Shown here: positions 23,700 through 32,398 of the stretch, piece after piece
Numbering within the stretch: the first letter of the stretch is position 1
Layout: every line of letters starts with the position of its first letter
Origin: Arthrobacter sp. 35W
GTDB taxonomy: Bacteria; Actinomycetota; Actinomycetes; Actinomycetales; Micrococcaceae
Length of the DNA: 64,000 nt
Assembly (NCBI RefSeq): GCF_000482545.1
Contig: NZ_KI519455.1
Span: 1,115,247 to 1,179,246 of the forward strand
Direction: 5' to 3'
The notes under the pieces: model-generated
The model's input: the letters and a program-made list of their open reading frames with translations, nothing else
What the model was told of the DNA's origin: nothing
Databases searched by the model: none
Made by a program: the position numbers and the translations under genes

Positions 23700-23720
23700 A
23701 TATCGAACGGGCCGACATGA

Positions 23721-24875
23721 TTGCTGACTGCTGTGATTGCTGACAAACGCCACGACCGGCTGCTGCGCGAAATCCGCCTGCACGGCGCCGTCACGGTGAC
23801 CGAATTCGCCGCCCGGGCCGGGGTGGCGCCGATGACTGTCCGGCGCGACCTTGCCGCCCTGGAGGCCGCCGGCCTGCTCAAACGAACGCATGGCGGGGCC
23901 ATCGCCCTGGTGTCCGACGCCGAGCCGGACCTCCGGGGTGCACGGCCCGGGGCGGGGCTCGCGGGAGCCGGCCAGGCGCAGCGGCCAAGGGGCGCGCTGC
24001 TCACCATCGGCATGGTGGCGCCGTCGGCGTCGTACTACTTCCCCGAGATCATCCGCGGCGCCCAGGACGCGGCCCGCCGCTTCGACGCGCGCCTGGTGCT
24101 GGGCATCTCCAACTACTCCGGCGTCGAGGAGGGGCGGCAGATCCAGCGGCTCATCGCCAGCGGCGTGGATGGTCTGCTGGTCACGCCCAGCGAGGCGCAG
24201 TTGGAGGGCACGCCCACCCTGGACCTGCTGGCCGAGGCCCGCATTCCCGTCGTCGTGGTGGAGCGCTCGCTGCGTGAAGTGGCGCCGTCGCTTCCGCTGG
24301 ACGAGGTCCGCAGCGACCATGTGGCGGGCACGGAGATGGCCATCGAGCACCTGGCAGCCCTGGGCCACCGCCGGGTGGGGCTGGCCGCCCGGGTTGGCAG
24401 CCCGACGACGCCGTGGCTGCAGCAGGCGTTTGAGCGCGCCGCTGCGCGCACGCAGCTGGATCCGGGGTTCCTGCATGCCCAGCTGCCCCGCCCGACGGCG
24501 GGCGAAGGCATGGACACCACCCACTACGAGCGGCTGCTGGACGAGTGCGTTGCGACGGGCACCACGGCCCTGGTGGTGCACACCGATGAGGATGCCACGG
24601 CACTGGCGGCCCTGGCCGCCGAGCGGGGGATTGCCGCCCCCGGCGGGCTGTCGATCGTGGCCTACGACGACGAGGTGGCGGCGCTCGCCGCCGTGCCGTT
24701 GACGGCCGTATCGCCACCGAAATACGAGGTGGGCTACACGGCCATGGGCCAATGCTGCGAGCGGATCCTGGACGAGGCGAAGGGCCATGTGCGCGCGCTG
24801 CGCCGCGTGCGTCTTTTGCCCACGCTGCGGATCCGGGAATCGACAGGAAGGCTTGCGGAGGACGCCATCGCCTGA
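23721..24875 (+). CDS. DeoR-HTH / LacI-sensor transcriptional regulator
   Basis: A 384-residue regulator with a DeoR-type helix-turn-helix (residues about 8-60: TVTEFAARAGVAPMTVRRDL) joined to a LacI/periplasmic-binding sensor domain (about 95-370: IGMVAPSASYYFPEIIRGA, GVDGLLV, VAYDDEVA). LacI proteins normally carry a LacI HTH, so this is a mixed architecture, known from sugar regulators. The start is unclear: TTG 23721 or GTG 23733, neither with a good ribosome site; an ATG at 23717 is out of frame and stops quickly. It lies between the DUF2264 gene and the importer operon, which it probably represses until a sugar binds. Confidence 0.87.
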   Translation: MLTAVIADKRHDRLLREIRLHGAVTVTEFAARAGVAPMTVRRDLAALEAAGLLKRTHGGAIALVSDAEPDLRGARPGAGLAGAGQAQRPRGALLTIGMVAPSASYYFPEIIRGAQDAARRFDARLVLGISNYSGVEEGRQIQRLIASGVDGLLVTPSEAQLEGTPTLDLLAEARIPVVVVERSLREVAPSLPLDEVRSDHVAGTEMAIEHLAALGHRRVGLAARVGSPTTPWLQQAFERAAARTQLDPGFLHAQLPRPTAGEGMDTTHYERLLDECVATGTTALVVHTDEDATALAALAAERGIAAPGGLSIVAYDDEVAALAAVPLTAVSPPKYEVGYTAMGQCCERILDEAKGHVRALRRVRLLPTLRIRESTGRLAEDAIA

Positions 24876-24937
24876 TGTTCGCAAATGTGCGTTCGGACAT
24901 GATTGGCTTGACCCGGCCATGACCTGAACATTGTGAT
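24876..24937 (+). promoter_or_regulatory. Promoter/operator of the sugar importer operon
   Basis: TGTTCG (24876-24881) and CGGACA (24894-24899) repeat the candidate operator half-sites just past the regulator stop. TTGACC (24908-24913) and TGTGAT (24932-24937), 18 bases apart, could be the promoter of the importer operon. Motifs are short, so this is tentative. Confidence 0.4.
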
Positions 24938-24972
24938 GGACCTCATCATCGTTTTCTTATGAGGAGAGTCAC

Positions 24973-26301
24973 ATGTTCAGGATGCGGGCAATGAAGCTCG
25001 GTGCAGCCGTCGTCGCAGGAGCGTTCCTGCTGACCGGCTGCGGCGCGGCAGGTGCAGACACCCCCAAGCCCTCGGCGGCGCCGTCGCTGCCGTCGTTGGA
25101 GAATGCCAGTGGCGAGGTGGCCTTCTGGTCCTCCGTCACCAACATGCAGCCGGTGGTGGATGAGTTCAATAAAACACACCCGAACATCAAGGTCACCTAC
25201 TCGGTGGTGCCGTCCGGCACGGCCGGCGGCTACGCGAAGCTGAGCACCGCGCTGCAGGCGGGCAACGCCCCCGACGTCGCCACCATCGAGTACCCGTACC
25301 TCTCCGGCTATGCCTCTGCAGGCAACCTGAAGCCGATCTCTGACTACGTGGGCGAGGACGTCCTGGGCAAGTTCCCCGGCCAGATCACGGACCTGGTCAA
25401 GCTCGGCGGCAAGTCCTGGGCCATGCCATACGACGCCCCGCCGATGGCCTTCTACTACCGCACCGATGTGCTGGCCGAGGCCGGCGTCGCCAAGGCCCCC
25501 GCCACCTGGGACGAGTTTGAGGCCGCCGGCAAGGCGCTGAAGGCCAAGAACCCCAACGCCTACCTGGCCTCCTTCTACCCGAATGACGCCAATGTGCTGG
25601 CCGGCCTGGCCTGGCAGGGTGGCGGCAAGTGGTTCGGCGTCGAGGGTGACAGCTGGAAGGTCACCATGGACGACCCGGCCACGGCGAAGGTTGCGCAGTT
25701 CTGGCAGCGCATGGTGGATCAGAAGATCGTCAAGGTGGAGCAGGCCTTCAGCGACGAGTGGTCCCAGGATCTGCAGCAGTCCAACGTTGTCGGCGTTGTC
25801 GGTGCCTCCTGGAGCGCCACCGGCATCATCTCCCGCACCAAGGGCCAGGAAGGCAAGTGGGCCGTGGCTGAGCTCCCCAACTGGGGCAAGCCGGCCAACG
25901 CCATGCTGGGCGGATCCACGTTCGCCATCACCAAGGACAGCAAGAACCCCGAAGCCGCAGCAGTGTTCACCCAGTGGATGAGCACCAGCCAGGATGCCGT
26001 CAAGGCCCGCGGCAACAGCGGCTCCGCCTGGTTGGCCTACCCGGGCCTGTCGGACATCGCCAAGAACGCCTTTGACGCCTCGCACTTCGGTGGCCAGGAC
26101 ATCTACTCGGTCTACCAGAAGGCCTCCGACGCCGTTCTGCCCGGCTGGAACTGGGGCCCGGACATTGCCTCGACCCTGACGCCGCTGCACGACGGTCTGG
26201 GCAAGATCACCACTGGCCAGACCATCGAGGACACCATCAAGCAGGCCGACAAGTCGACCACCGATGCCCTCAAGTCCCGCGGCCTGTCGGTAACGGACTA
26301 A
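24973..26301 (+). CDS. Sugar ABC transporter substrate-binding lipoprotein (CUT1 type)
   Basis: Extracytoplasmic solute-binding lipoprotein of 442 residues. A signal peptide ends in the lipobox LLTGC (Cys at about residue 23). Family 1 features follow: FWSSVTNMQPVVDEFNKTHP, APDVATIEYPYLSGYA, YDAPPMAFYYRTDVLAEAG and GGSTFAITKDSKNPEAAAVF. A GAGGAG ribosome site precedes the ATG. First gene of a four-gene operon with two permeases and a dehydrogenase. No ATPase gene is present, as is usual for CUT1 importers that share an MsiK-type ATPase encoded elsewhere. Confidence 0.92.
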   Translation: MFRMRAMKLGAAVVAGAFLLTGCGAAGADTPKPSAAPSLPSLENASGEVAFWSSVTNMQPVVDEFNKTHPNIKVTYSVVPSGTAGGYAKLSTALQAGNAPDVATIEYPYLSGYASAGNLKPISDYVGEDVLGKFPGQITDLVKLGGKSWAMPYDAPPMAFYYRTDVLAEAGVAKAPATWDEFEAAGKALKAKNPNAYLASFYPNDANVLAGLAWQGGGKWFGVEGDSWKVTMDDPATAKVAQFWQRMVDQKIVKVEQAFSDEWSQDLQQSNVVGVVGASWSATGIISRTKGQEGKWAVAELPNWGKPANAMLGGSTFAITKDSKNPEAAAVFTQWMSTSQDAVKARGNSGSAWLAYPGLSDIAKNAFDASHFGGQDIYSVYQKASDAVLPGWNWGPDIASTLTPLHDGLGKITTGQTIEDTIKQADKSTTDALKSRGLSVTD

Positions 26302-26311
26302 CCCTCCTGCC

Positions 26312-27238
26312 ATGACCCGCATCGATTCCTCTCCTCGCCCCGTCCGCCGCCGCCAACCCGGCGCCGGCGGACGGGCGGCCGCCATCTTCCTGGCGCCCTT
26401 CTTCACGCTGTTCGTGGCGACCATGCTGGCGCCCATTGCCTACGCGGTGTACTTGAGCTTCTTCGCCGAAAAGTCCTCCGGACTGGGCTTCGGCGGAACC
26501 CAGACCATCTTCGTGGGGCTGGGCAACTATGCCTCCGTGCTGGCCTCGGAAACCTTCACCGGCGGCCTGGTCCGCCTGGGCATGTACTGCCTGATGTACA
26601 TTCCCGTCATGGTGGGCATGGCGCTGGCGCTGGCACTGCTGCTCGACGTCGCCGCCAATGGAGCGCGGAAGCTGTTCCAGCTGCTGCTCTTCCTGCCGCA
26701 CGCCGTCCCGGGTGTCATCGCGGCGCTGATCTGGATCTACCTGTACACCCCCAGCATCAGCCCCATCGTGCAGGCGGCGGCCTCGGGTGGAATCGAAATC
26801 AACTTCTTCGACGCGCATCTGGTGCTGCCGGCCATCGTGAACGTATCCGTGTGGGAGTGGACCGGCTACAACGTCATTATCCTCTTCACGGCCCTGCAGG
26901 CGGTGCCGCGCGAGGTCATCGAGGCCGCCGTCATGGATGGTGCCTCCGGGCTGCGGACGGCGTTCAGCGTCAAGCTGCCGCTGATCTACCCGGCCCTGGG
27001 CGTGATCATGCTGTTCACCATCATCGGAACCCTGCAGCTGTTCACCGAACCCACCATGATGCACAACGCCACGGCGTCGGTGACGAGCACCTTTGTGCCC
27101 AATATGTGGGCCTACGATGCGGCGTTCAACCGGCACAACCTCAATGAGGCGGCGGCGTCGTCCATCATCATCGCCCTGCTCGCGGCCACGCTGTCGTTCG
27201 TCGTGACCAAAATGACTTCAAGGAGCAACAAGGGATGA
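26312..27238 (+). CDS. Sugar ABC transporter permease (MalF/UgpA type)
   Basis: Inner-membrane permease, 308 residues, six predicted helices. The coupling loop with EVIEAAVMDGASGLRTAFSV matches the EAA motif of binding-protein-dependent permeases, which contacts the ATPase. A basic proline-rich N-terminus precedes the first helix. It starts ten bases after the binding-protein gene and overlaps the next permease by four bases (ATGA). Confidence 0.93.
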   Translation: MTRIDSSPRPVRRRQPGAGGRAAAIFLAPFFTLFVATMLAPIAYAVYLSFFAEKSSGLGFGGTQTIFVGLGNYASVLASETFTGGLVRLGMYCLMYIPVMVGMALALALLLDVAANGARKLFQLLLFLPHAVPGVIAALIWIYLYTPSISPIVQAAASGGIEINFFDAHLVLPAIVNVSVWEWTGYNVIILFTALQAVPREVIEAAVMDGASGLRTAFSVKLPLIYPALGVIMLFTIIGTLQLFTEPTMMHNATASVTSTFVPNMWAYDAAFNRHNLNEAAASSIIIALLAATLSFVVTKMTSRSNKG

Positions 27239-28149
27239 GCACCGTTCTCGATCCGACGACGACGGCGGCCGCCCCCAGCGGCCGTGCCCTGCCGCCGTCG
27301 CCCCGTCCCCGGCGCCTGCCGCGGGCATCGACCATCTCGGTCAATGGGCTGCTGGTGGTGGGCTGCGCCTACATGGTGCTCCCGCTGCTGTGGCTGGTGT
27401 TTGCCTCCACCAAGAACCTGGAGGACCTGTACTCCACCTCCGCGATGGCGTTTGGCGAGATATCCCTGTTTGAGAACATCGGCGCGGTGTTCGCCGAGGG
27501 GAACGGTGTCTTTGGCCTGTGGATGCTCAACAGCATCCTCTATGCCGGCGTGGGCGCCGTCCTCGGTGCGCTGATCTCCGTGGCGGCCGGCTACGCCTTC
27601 GACAAGTTCTCCTTCCCCGGCAAGGAGAAGTGGTACTCGTTCGTCCTGCTGGGTGTGCTGGTGCCCAACACCGCCACCGTGCTGCCGCTGTACCTGCTGG
27701 CCTCCAACATTGGCATGACGAACAACATCTGGTCGGTGCTGATCCCGGCGCTGACCAACCCGTTCGGCGTCTACCTGGCCCGCGTCTACAGCCAGGCCTA
27801 TGTGCCCGGCGAGGTGCTGGAGGCCGCCCGCGTGGATGGCGCCGGCCCCATCCGCAGCTTCTTCTCGTTGGGCCTGCCGATGATCATGCCGGGCTTTGTC
27901 ACCATCGCGCTGTTCCAGTTTGTCGGCATTTGGAACAACTTCATGCTGCCGCTGGTGATGCTCTCCAATGAGAAGCTGTTCCCGGTCTCACTGGGCATCT
28001 TCTCCTGGAGCAGCCAGGCCTACGCCTTCCCACACTTCTACCCGATGGTGATCACCGGCTCCATGCTCTCGATCCTTCCGCTGCTGGTGGCCTTCATTAT
28101 GCTGCAGCGCTTCTGGAAGTCCGGCCTGACCGCGGGAAGCGTGAAATGA
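27235..28149 (+). CDS. Sugar ABC transporter permease (MalG/UgpE type)
   Basis: Second membrane subunit, 304 residues, six helices. The EAA loop is visible as EVLEAARVDGAGPIRSFFSL. The N-terminal 35 residues are Pro/Ala/Arg-rich and cytoplasmic. It overlaps both neighbours by four bases, so the three genes are translationally coupled. Together with the upstream permease it should form the heterodimeric channel. Confidence 0.93.
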   Translation: MSTVLDPTTTAAAPSGRALPPSPRPRRLPRASTISVNGLLVVGCAYMVLPLLWLVFASTKNLEDLYSTSAMAFGEISLFENIGAVFAEGNGVFGLWMLNSILYAGVGAVLGALISVAAGYAFDKFSFPGKEKWYSFVLLGVLVPNTATVLPLYLLASNIGMTNNIWSVLIPALTNPFGVYLARVYSQAYVPGEVLEAARVDGAGPIRSFFSLGLPMIMPGFVTIALFQFVGIWNNFMLPLVMLSNEKLFPVSLGIFSWSSQAYAFPHFYPMVITGSMLSILPLLVAFIMLQRFWKSGLTAGSVK

Positions 28150-29168
28150 GCCCGGTGCAGGAGCCGGCCCTGAAGGTGGCACTGGCCATGGGGTCCGACG
28201 TCGCGGCCCGCATCTTTCCGCCGTCGCGCCTGGCCGACCTGGGGCCGGGGCTGGAACTGTTGTCCACCGAGGTGCTGACCAGCTTTGACACGCCCCTGGC
28301 GGCGGAGTTGCTGCCCCAGGTCGACATCCTCCTGACCGGCTGGGGTGCGCCGCTGCTGACGGCGGAGGTCCTGGACCAGGCGCCGAAGCTGCGCTACGCT
28401 CTGCACGCCGCGGGGTCGGTCAAGGAACACATCACCGACGCCGTGTGGGAGCGCGGCATCCAGGTCACCACCGCCGCCGAGGCCAATTCCATTCCCGTGG
28501 CGGAATATACGCTGGCCATGATCCTGCTCGCCAACAAGCGCGTGCTGCAATTGGCGGACCATCTGCAGGCCACACGGGCCTGGGTGGAGCCGGAAAACCT
28601 GTTCCCGGCCATGGGCAACTTCGGCCAGACTGTGGGGCTCGTGGGGGCGTCCCGGATTGGCCGCCGCGTGATTGAGCTGCTGGCACCCTTCGATTTCTCC
28701 GTGGTGGTGTCCGATCCCTTCCTCTCCAACGAGGAGGCAGCCGGGCTGGGTGTGCGGCTGGTGGATCTGGAGGAGCTGGTGGCCATCTCCGACGTCGTCT
28801 CACTCCATGCGCCGGACCTGCCGGAGACCTTCCACCTGCTCAACGAGGAGCTGATCAACGCTCTGCGCCCCGGGGCAACGTTCATCAACACCTCCCGCGG
28901 CGCCTTGGTGGACCAGGAGGCACTGGCCCGCCGCGTTGGCCGGGGAGACCTGTTTGCGGTGCTGGACGTGACAACGCCGTGGCTGCTGGACCCCGGGCAT
29001 CCGCTCTATGGGCACCCGAATGTGCTGCTGACGCCGCACATCGCGGGGTCGCTGGGCGTGGAGCTGGACCGCCTGGCCTCCTATGCCCTGGCCGAGGCAC
29101 GGCGCGCAGCCGCCGGACAGCCGCTGCGCTACCCGGTGACGGCCGGCCAGCTGGCCCGCAGCGCCTAG
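28146..29168 (+). CDS. D-2-hydroxyacid dehydrogenase (NAD-binding)
   Basis: Predicted D-isomer-specific 2-hydroxyacid dehydrogenase, 340 residues. The NAD-binding motif is GLVGASRIGRRV (about residue 163). The catalytic Arg sits in INTSRGALVDQEAL and the catalytic His in LLTPHIAGS near the C-terminus. Its four-base overlap with the permease ties it to use of the imported sugar acid, perhaps reducing or oxidising a 2-keto intermediate; the substrate is not readable. A strong terminator follows at 29190. Confidence 0.9.
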   Translation: MSPVQEPALKVALAMGSDVAARIFPPSRLADLGPGLELLSTEVLTSFDTPLAAELLPQVDILLTGWGAPLLTAEVLDQAPKLRYALHAAGSVKEHITDAVWERGIQVTTAAEANSIPVAEYTLAMILLANKRVLQLADHLQATRAWVEPENLFPAMGNFGQTVGLVGASRIGRRVIELLAPFDFSVVVSDPFLSNEEAAGLGVRLVDLEELVAISDVVSLHAPDLPETFHLLNEELINALRPGATFINTSRGALVDQEALARRVGRGDLFAVLDVTTPWLLDPGHPLYGHPNVLLTPHIAGSLGVELDRLASYALAEARRAAAGQPLRYPVTAGQLARSA

Positions 29169-29189
29169 CCGGCACGGTCTGTTCCGGGC

Positions 29190-29241
29190 CGACGACGGCG
29201 GTGCCACCCATGTACGCACACGGGTGGCACCGCCGTCGTCG
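29190..29241 (+). terminator. Terminator of the sugar operon
   Basis: A 20-bp perfect stem (29190-29209 with 29222-29241) around a 12-base loop starts 22 bases past the dehydrogenase stop and is followed by TCGTTTGCC. Confidence 0.8.
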
Positions 29242-29264
29242 TCGTTTGCCCTTTCACCCAACGC

Positions 29265-29321
29265 CGAACGAGCAGTTGGGGACAGTCTGCGCGGCGAACA
29301 CTGTCCCCAACTGTTTGTTCG
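29265..29321. repeat. 22-bp intergenic palindrome (TTGGGGACAGT type)
   Basis: Arms 29265-29286 and 29300-29321 match with two wobble differences around a 13-base loop. It shares TTGGGGACAGT with the palindrome at 15673-15725. It lies between convergent genes next to an already good terminator, so termination alone does not explain it. Confidence 0.7.
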
Positions 29322-29342
29322 AGGACGGAAATTGGTGGGGAA

Positions 29343-30632
29343 TCAGCGCTGCGCGGAACGGTCCGGCGCGGGGACCGGCGTCGCGGTCCGGAACCGCGCG
29401 GACCCGGCCCGGACGCCCAGCAGCACCACCGGGAAGAGCACAGCCAGGGCCATCATGTTCACCCAGAAGAAGCCGCCGGCGGCCAGAATCGGCCCGGCCA
29501 GGGCTGCCATCGCCGCGGCGCCGAAGTTCATCATCATGTCGTTGGCGCCCTGCAGCGGCACCCGGATCGCGGCCGGAGCGGACTGGCTCAGCAGCGACGA
29601 TCCGCCGATCAGGCAGGCGGACCAGCCCAGCCCCAGGATGCCCAAAGCTGCCGAGAGCTGGACCGGGCCCGCCGTGTCCGAGCCCAGGGCGCCCAGCAGG
29701 ATCGCCACCAGGAAGATGCCGCAGCCCAGAAGCACCACGGGCGCGGCGCCGATCTTGTCCACCAGGAAGCCGAATATGGGGCTTGCGGCATACATCCCCA
29801 GGATGTGCAGGCTGATGACGATGCCAATGATCTGCAGCGAATGCCCCTGGTGGTTCATGTGGACGGGCGTCATCACCATGACCCCCACCATGATCATGTG
29901 CCCGCCGGTGACGCCGGCCAGGGCGAAGAGCGAGTGCGGATTGCGTGCGGCGATCCGCAGCGCGGCCCAGGTGCCGTGCCTCCGCGAGGGCCGGGCAGCG
30001 TCGTCGTCCTTGCCCCTCTTGGCATCGTCCGCGGGGCCCTCGGAGCCGATCCGCGGGGCACCCAGGAAGAAGACGGTGATCACCAACGACGCCGTGGCGA
30101 AGGCCGCCAGCGAAAAGAGGAACGGCCCGGCGAGGGGCACCATACCGAGGATTTCGCCCAGCCGGCGTCCCGGTTCGGAGAGGTTGGGGCCGGCCACCGA
30201 TCCGACGGTGGTGGCCCAGATGACGATGGACATGGCCCGTCCCGCCTTGTCGGCGGCCACGCCGTCCACCGCCGCATAGCGCGCCTGCAGTCCGGCCGCC
30301 GTCGCCGATCCAAAGAACAGCATGCCGGCGGCCATCATCCAGAACTGGCCCAACGTTGCGGCCAGCAGCACCAAGACGGCGCCCACTGCGCCGAGCGCAA
30401 AGCCCGTCCCCAGCGCTGCGCGGCGGCCCGAGCGCATCGCCAGCCGTGCCAAGGGAACTGCCACCAGTCCGGCGCCGAGCGTTGATGCGGTCTGGACAAA
30501 GCCGGACGCCGCGGCCGTGCCGGTCAGTTCCTCCGCAAGCATGCCGCCCACGGCAACACCGGAGGCAACCCCCACGCCGGAGAGCAATTGGCCGGCCACC
30601 AGCACCAGCTGGTTCCGTTTGGCGTTCGTCAT
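29343..30632 (-). CDS. MFS transporter
   Basis: Major facilitator protein of 429 residues with 12 likely helices. It has the usual basic loop after helix 2 (RLAMRSGRRAALGTG) and a long charged central loop (about residues 180-230: GSEGPADDAKRGKDDDAARP), then a second six-helix half (HMIMVGVMVMTPVHM onwards). The start at 30632 has AAAGGA upstream; the frame extends 23 codons further without support. Substrate unknown, probably an efflux pump. It is divergent from the TIGR01777 gene, with a triple 10-bp repeat between them. Confidence 0.87.
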   Translation of the reverse strand: MTNAKRNQLVLVAGQLLSGVGVASGVAVGGMLAEELTGTAAASGFVQTASTLGAGLVAVPLARLAMRSGRRAALGTGFALGAVGAVLVLLAATLGQFWMMAAGMLFFGSATAAGLQARYAAVDGVAADKAGRAMSIVIWATTVGSVAGPNLSEPGRRLGEILGMVPLAGPFLFSLAAFATASLVITVFFLGAPRIGSEGPADDAKRGKDDDAARPSRRHGTWAALRIAARNPHSLFALAGVTGGHMIMVGVMVMTPVHMNHQGHSLQIIGIVISLHILGMYAASPIFGFLVDKIGAAPVVLLGCGIFLVAILLGALGSDTAGPVQLSAALGILGLGWSACLIGGSSLLSQSAPAAIRVPLQGANDMMMNFGAAAMAALAGPILAAGGFFWVNMMALAVLFPVVLLGVRAGSARFRTATPVPAPDRSAQR

Positions 30633-30703
30633 GGGGTGAGGGTCCTTTCGCTGCCGCGCCCTGCTCGGGGGTGCTTGGCCCAAGGGTGCCGGCACGGACA
30701 ATG

Positions 30704-30733
30704 TATTGCTTCGTATTGCTTCGTATTGCTTCC
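30704..30733. repeat. Three tandem copies of a 10-bp repeat in a divergent promoter region
   Basis: TATTGCTTCG occurs at 30704-30713 and 30714-30723, then TATTGCTTCC at 30724-30733. The 10-bp period puts each copy on the same helix face, fitting a regulator binding site between the MFS gene and the TIGR01777 gene. Confidence 0.75.
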
Positions 30734-30787
30734 AACCTAGTCTGCCTCTGTCCGGGACAGCGGCAAACGCTGGTGGGAGGATGGGCC

Positions 30788-32287
30788 ATGGGCACTTTTC
30801 GGTACACCACCAGGCTCCCGCACCCGCGCAGCGAGGTCTTCGAGTGGTTCCAGCGTCCGGGCGCGCTGATGCGGTTGAACCCGCCGTTTGGCGGCACTGT
30901 GCGGCAGGAACCGAGCCGTGGCATCGAGCCGGGCTCGACGGCGGTGCTGGGCATGGGGGCGCCGGGATCGGCGGGCATGTGGCTGGGCTCCAGTGCGGCG
31001 CTGGCCGCGCGCACCCTGGGCCTGCCGCCGCGGCTGCGCCCCGAGGTGCTGTGGCATGCGCGCCACACGGCGCTGGTTCCCGGCGAGAGCTTCACCGATG
31101 TCATGGCCTCCGGCCCGCTGGGAAGCTGGGAACACACCCATTCCTTCAGGGACGCGGGCCCGGACGGCACCGTCATGGAGGACAACGTCGAGTACCGGCT
31201 GCTGCCGGACGCACTGGCTGGATCCGCCGCCGCCTCCGTACGCCCGGCGCGGGCCGCCGTCGCCCTGGCCGAGGAACGCTTCGAGCGGGAGCTGCGGCGC
31301 TTCTTTGGCTACCGCAGCCGGACCCTGCGGGCGGATCTGGCATTCCACCACCGGCACGCCGGCCCGCCCCGGACGATTGCGGTGGCCGGGGCCTCGGGGT
31401 TGATCGGCCGGCAGCTGTGCGCCCTCTTGGGCGGCGGCGGGCACCGCGTCATCCGCCTGGTCCGCGGCCAGGTGCGCCACGCAGACGAGGTCTTCTGGGA
31501 CCCGGAGACCGGCGCGCTGGACCCCGAGGACCTGCGCGGGTGCGACGTCGTCGTGAATCTGGCCGGGGCGACCATTGGCGGGCGGTTCACCGAGGCGAAC
31601 AAGGAGCGGATCCGCCGCAGCCGGATCGACGGCACCACCCTGCTGGCCGAGGCGTTGGCGGGCTTGGCCGCCGACGGCGTGGCGCGGGCGCTGGTCTGCG
31701 GATCGGCCGTGGGCTACTACGGGGCCACGCCGCACGGGAAGCTGCGGAATCCGGCACTGCTCACGGAGGATGCACCCGCCGGCGACGACTTCCTGGCGGC
31801 CGTCTGCCGCGACTGGGAGGCGGCCTGCGAACCGGCAGCGCGGGCGGGGGTCCGCGTGGTGAATGTGCGCACCGGCCTGGTGCTCACGCCCGCCGGCGGG
31901 CTCCTGCAGCAGCTGCTGCCGCTGTACTTGGCCGGTGTAGGCGGACGGCTGGGCAGCGGGGAATGGCAGAGCTGGGTGAGCATCGACGACATCGCGGGGA
32001 TCTTCGCCCACGCGGCCCTGGACGATTCGATGGCTGGCCCCTTCAACGGCGTCGGGCCCGAACCGGTGCGCGCGGCGGAATTCGCCAGCACGCTGGGGTC
32101 CGTGCTGCACCGCCCCGCGTCGGTGCCGGTCCCCGCCTTTGGGCCGCGGCTGCTGCTGGGCGCCGAGGGGGCGCACATCCTCGCCGGGGCCAGCCAGCGC
32201 GCGTCGTCGGCGGCCATTGAGGCCGCCGGCTACGATTTCCGGCACCGGACGCTGCCACAGGCTCTCCGCCACGTGCTCGGGCACTAG
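30788..32287 (+). CDS. TIGR01777-family epimerase with N-terminal SRPBCC-like domain
   Basis: Predicted NAD(P)-dependent sugar-nucleotide epimerase-like protein, 499 residues. Residues about 1-150 resemble an SRPBCC/polyketide-cyclase-like ligand domain (TTRLPHPRSEVFEWFQRPG). The Rossmann domain starts at about 198 with GASGLIGRQL, followed by VVNLAGATIGGRFTEANK and SRIDGTTLLAEAL, hallmarks of TIGR01777. This two-domain form is common in actinobacteria. GGGAGG precedes the ATG by about eight bases. Its substrate is unknown. Confidence 0.9.
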   Translation: MGTFRYTTRLPHPRSEVFEWFQRPGALMRLNPPFGGTVRQEPSRGIEPGSTAVLGMGAPGSAGMWLGSSAALAARTLGLPPRLRPEVLWHARHTALVPGESFTDVMASGPLGSWEHTHSFRDAGPDGTVMEDNVEYRLLPDALAGSAAASVRPARAAVALAEERFERELRRFFGYRSRTLRADLAFHHRHAGPPRTIAVAGASGLIGRQLCALLGGGGHRVIRLVRGQVRHADEVFWDPETGALDPEDLRGCDVVVNLAGATIGGRFTEANKERIRRSRIDGTTLLAEALAGLAADGVARALVCGSAVGYYGATPHGKLRNPALLTEDAPAGDDFLAAVCRDWEAACEPAARAGVRVVNVRTGLVLTPAGGLLQQLLPLYLAGVGGRLGSGEWQSWVSIDDIAGIFAHAALDDSMAGPFNGVGPEPVRAAEFASTLGSVLHRPASVPVPAFGPRLLLGAEGAHILAGASQRASSAAIEAAGYDFRHRTLPQALRHVLGH

Positions 32288-32311
32288 GGTGCGGGCGCGT
32301 CCCCGGCTGGC

Positions 32312-32369
32312 GACGCACCTCCCCGCTGGGGACGCAGTTCTGGACGCGTCCCCAGCGGGGAGATGCGTC
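32312..32369. terminator. 24-bp near-perfect palindrome between convergent genes
   Basis: Arms 32312-32335 and 32346-32369 match except for one wobble; the loop is ten bases. It separates two convergent genes and should end both. A further partial copy of its GCGTCCCC core lies just upstream (32297). The CTGGGGAC core is related to, but not the same as, the TTGGGGACAGT palindromes. Confidence 0.75.
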
Positions 32370-32398
32370 CTGGGGTCCGCCGTCGACCACCCGGGACC

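Noticed and set aside
23574-24920. Upstream extension of the DUF2264 frame across the regulator gene
   Set aside because: It is opposite a clear regulator and lacks any motif; GAGGT before 23573 supports the shorter start.
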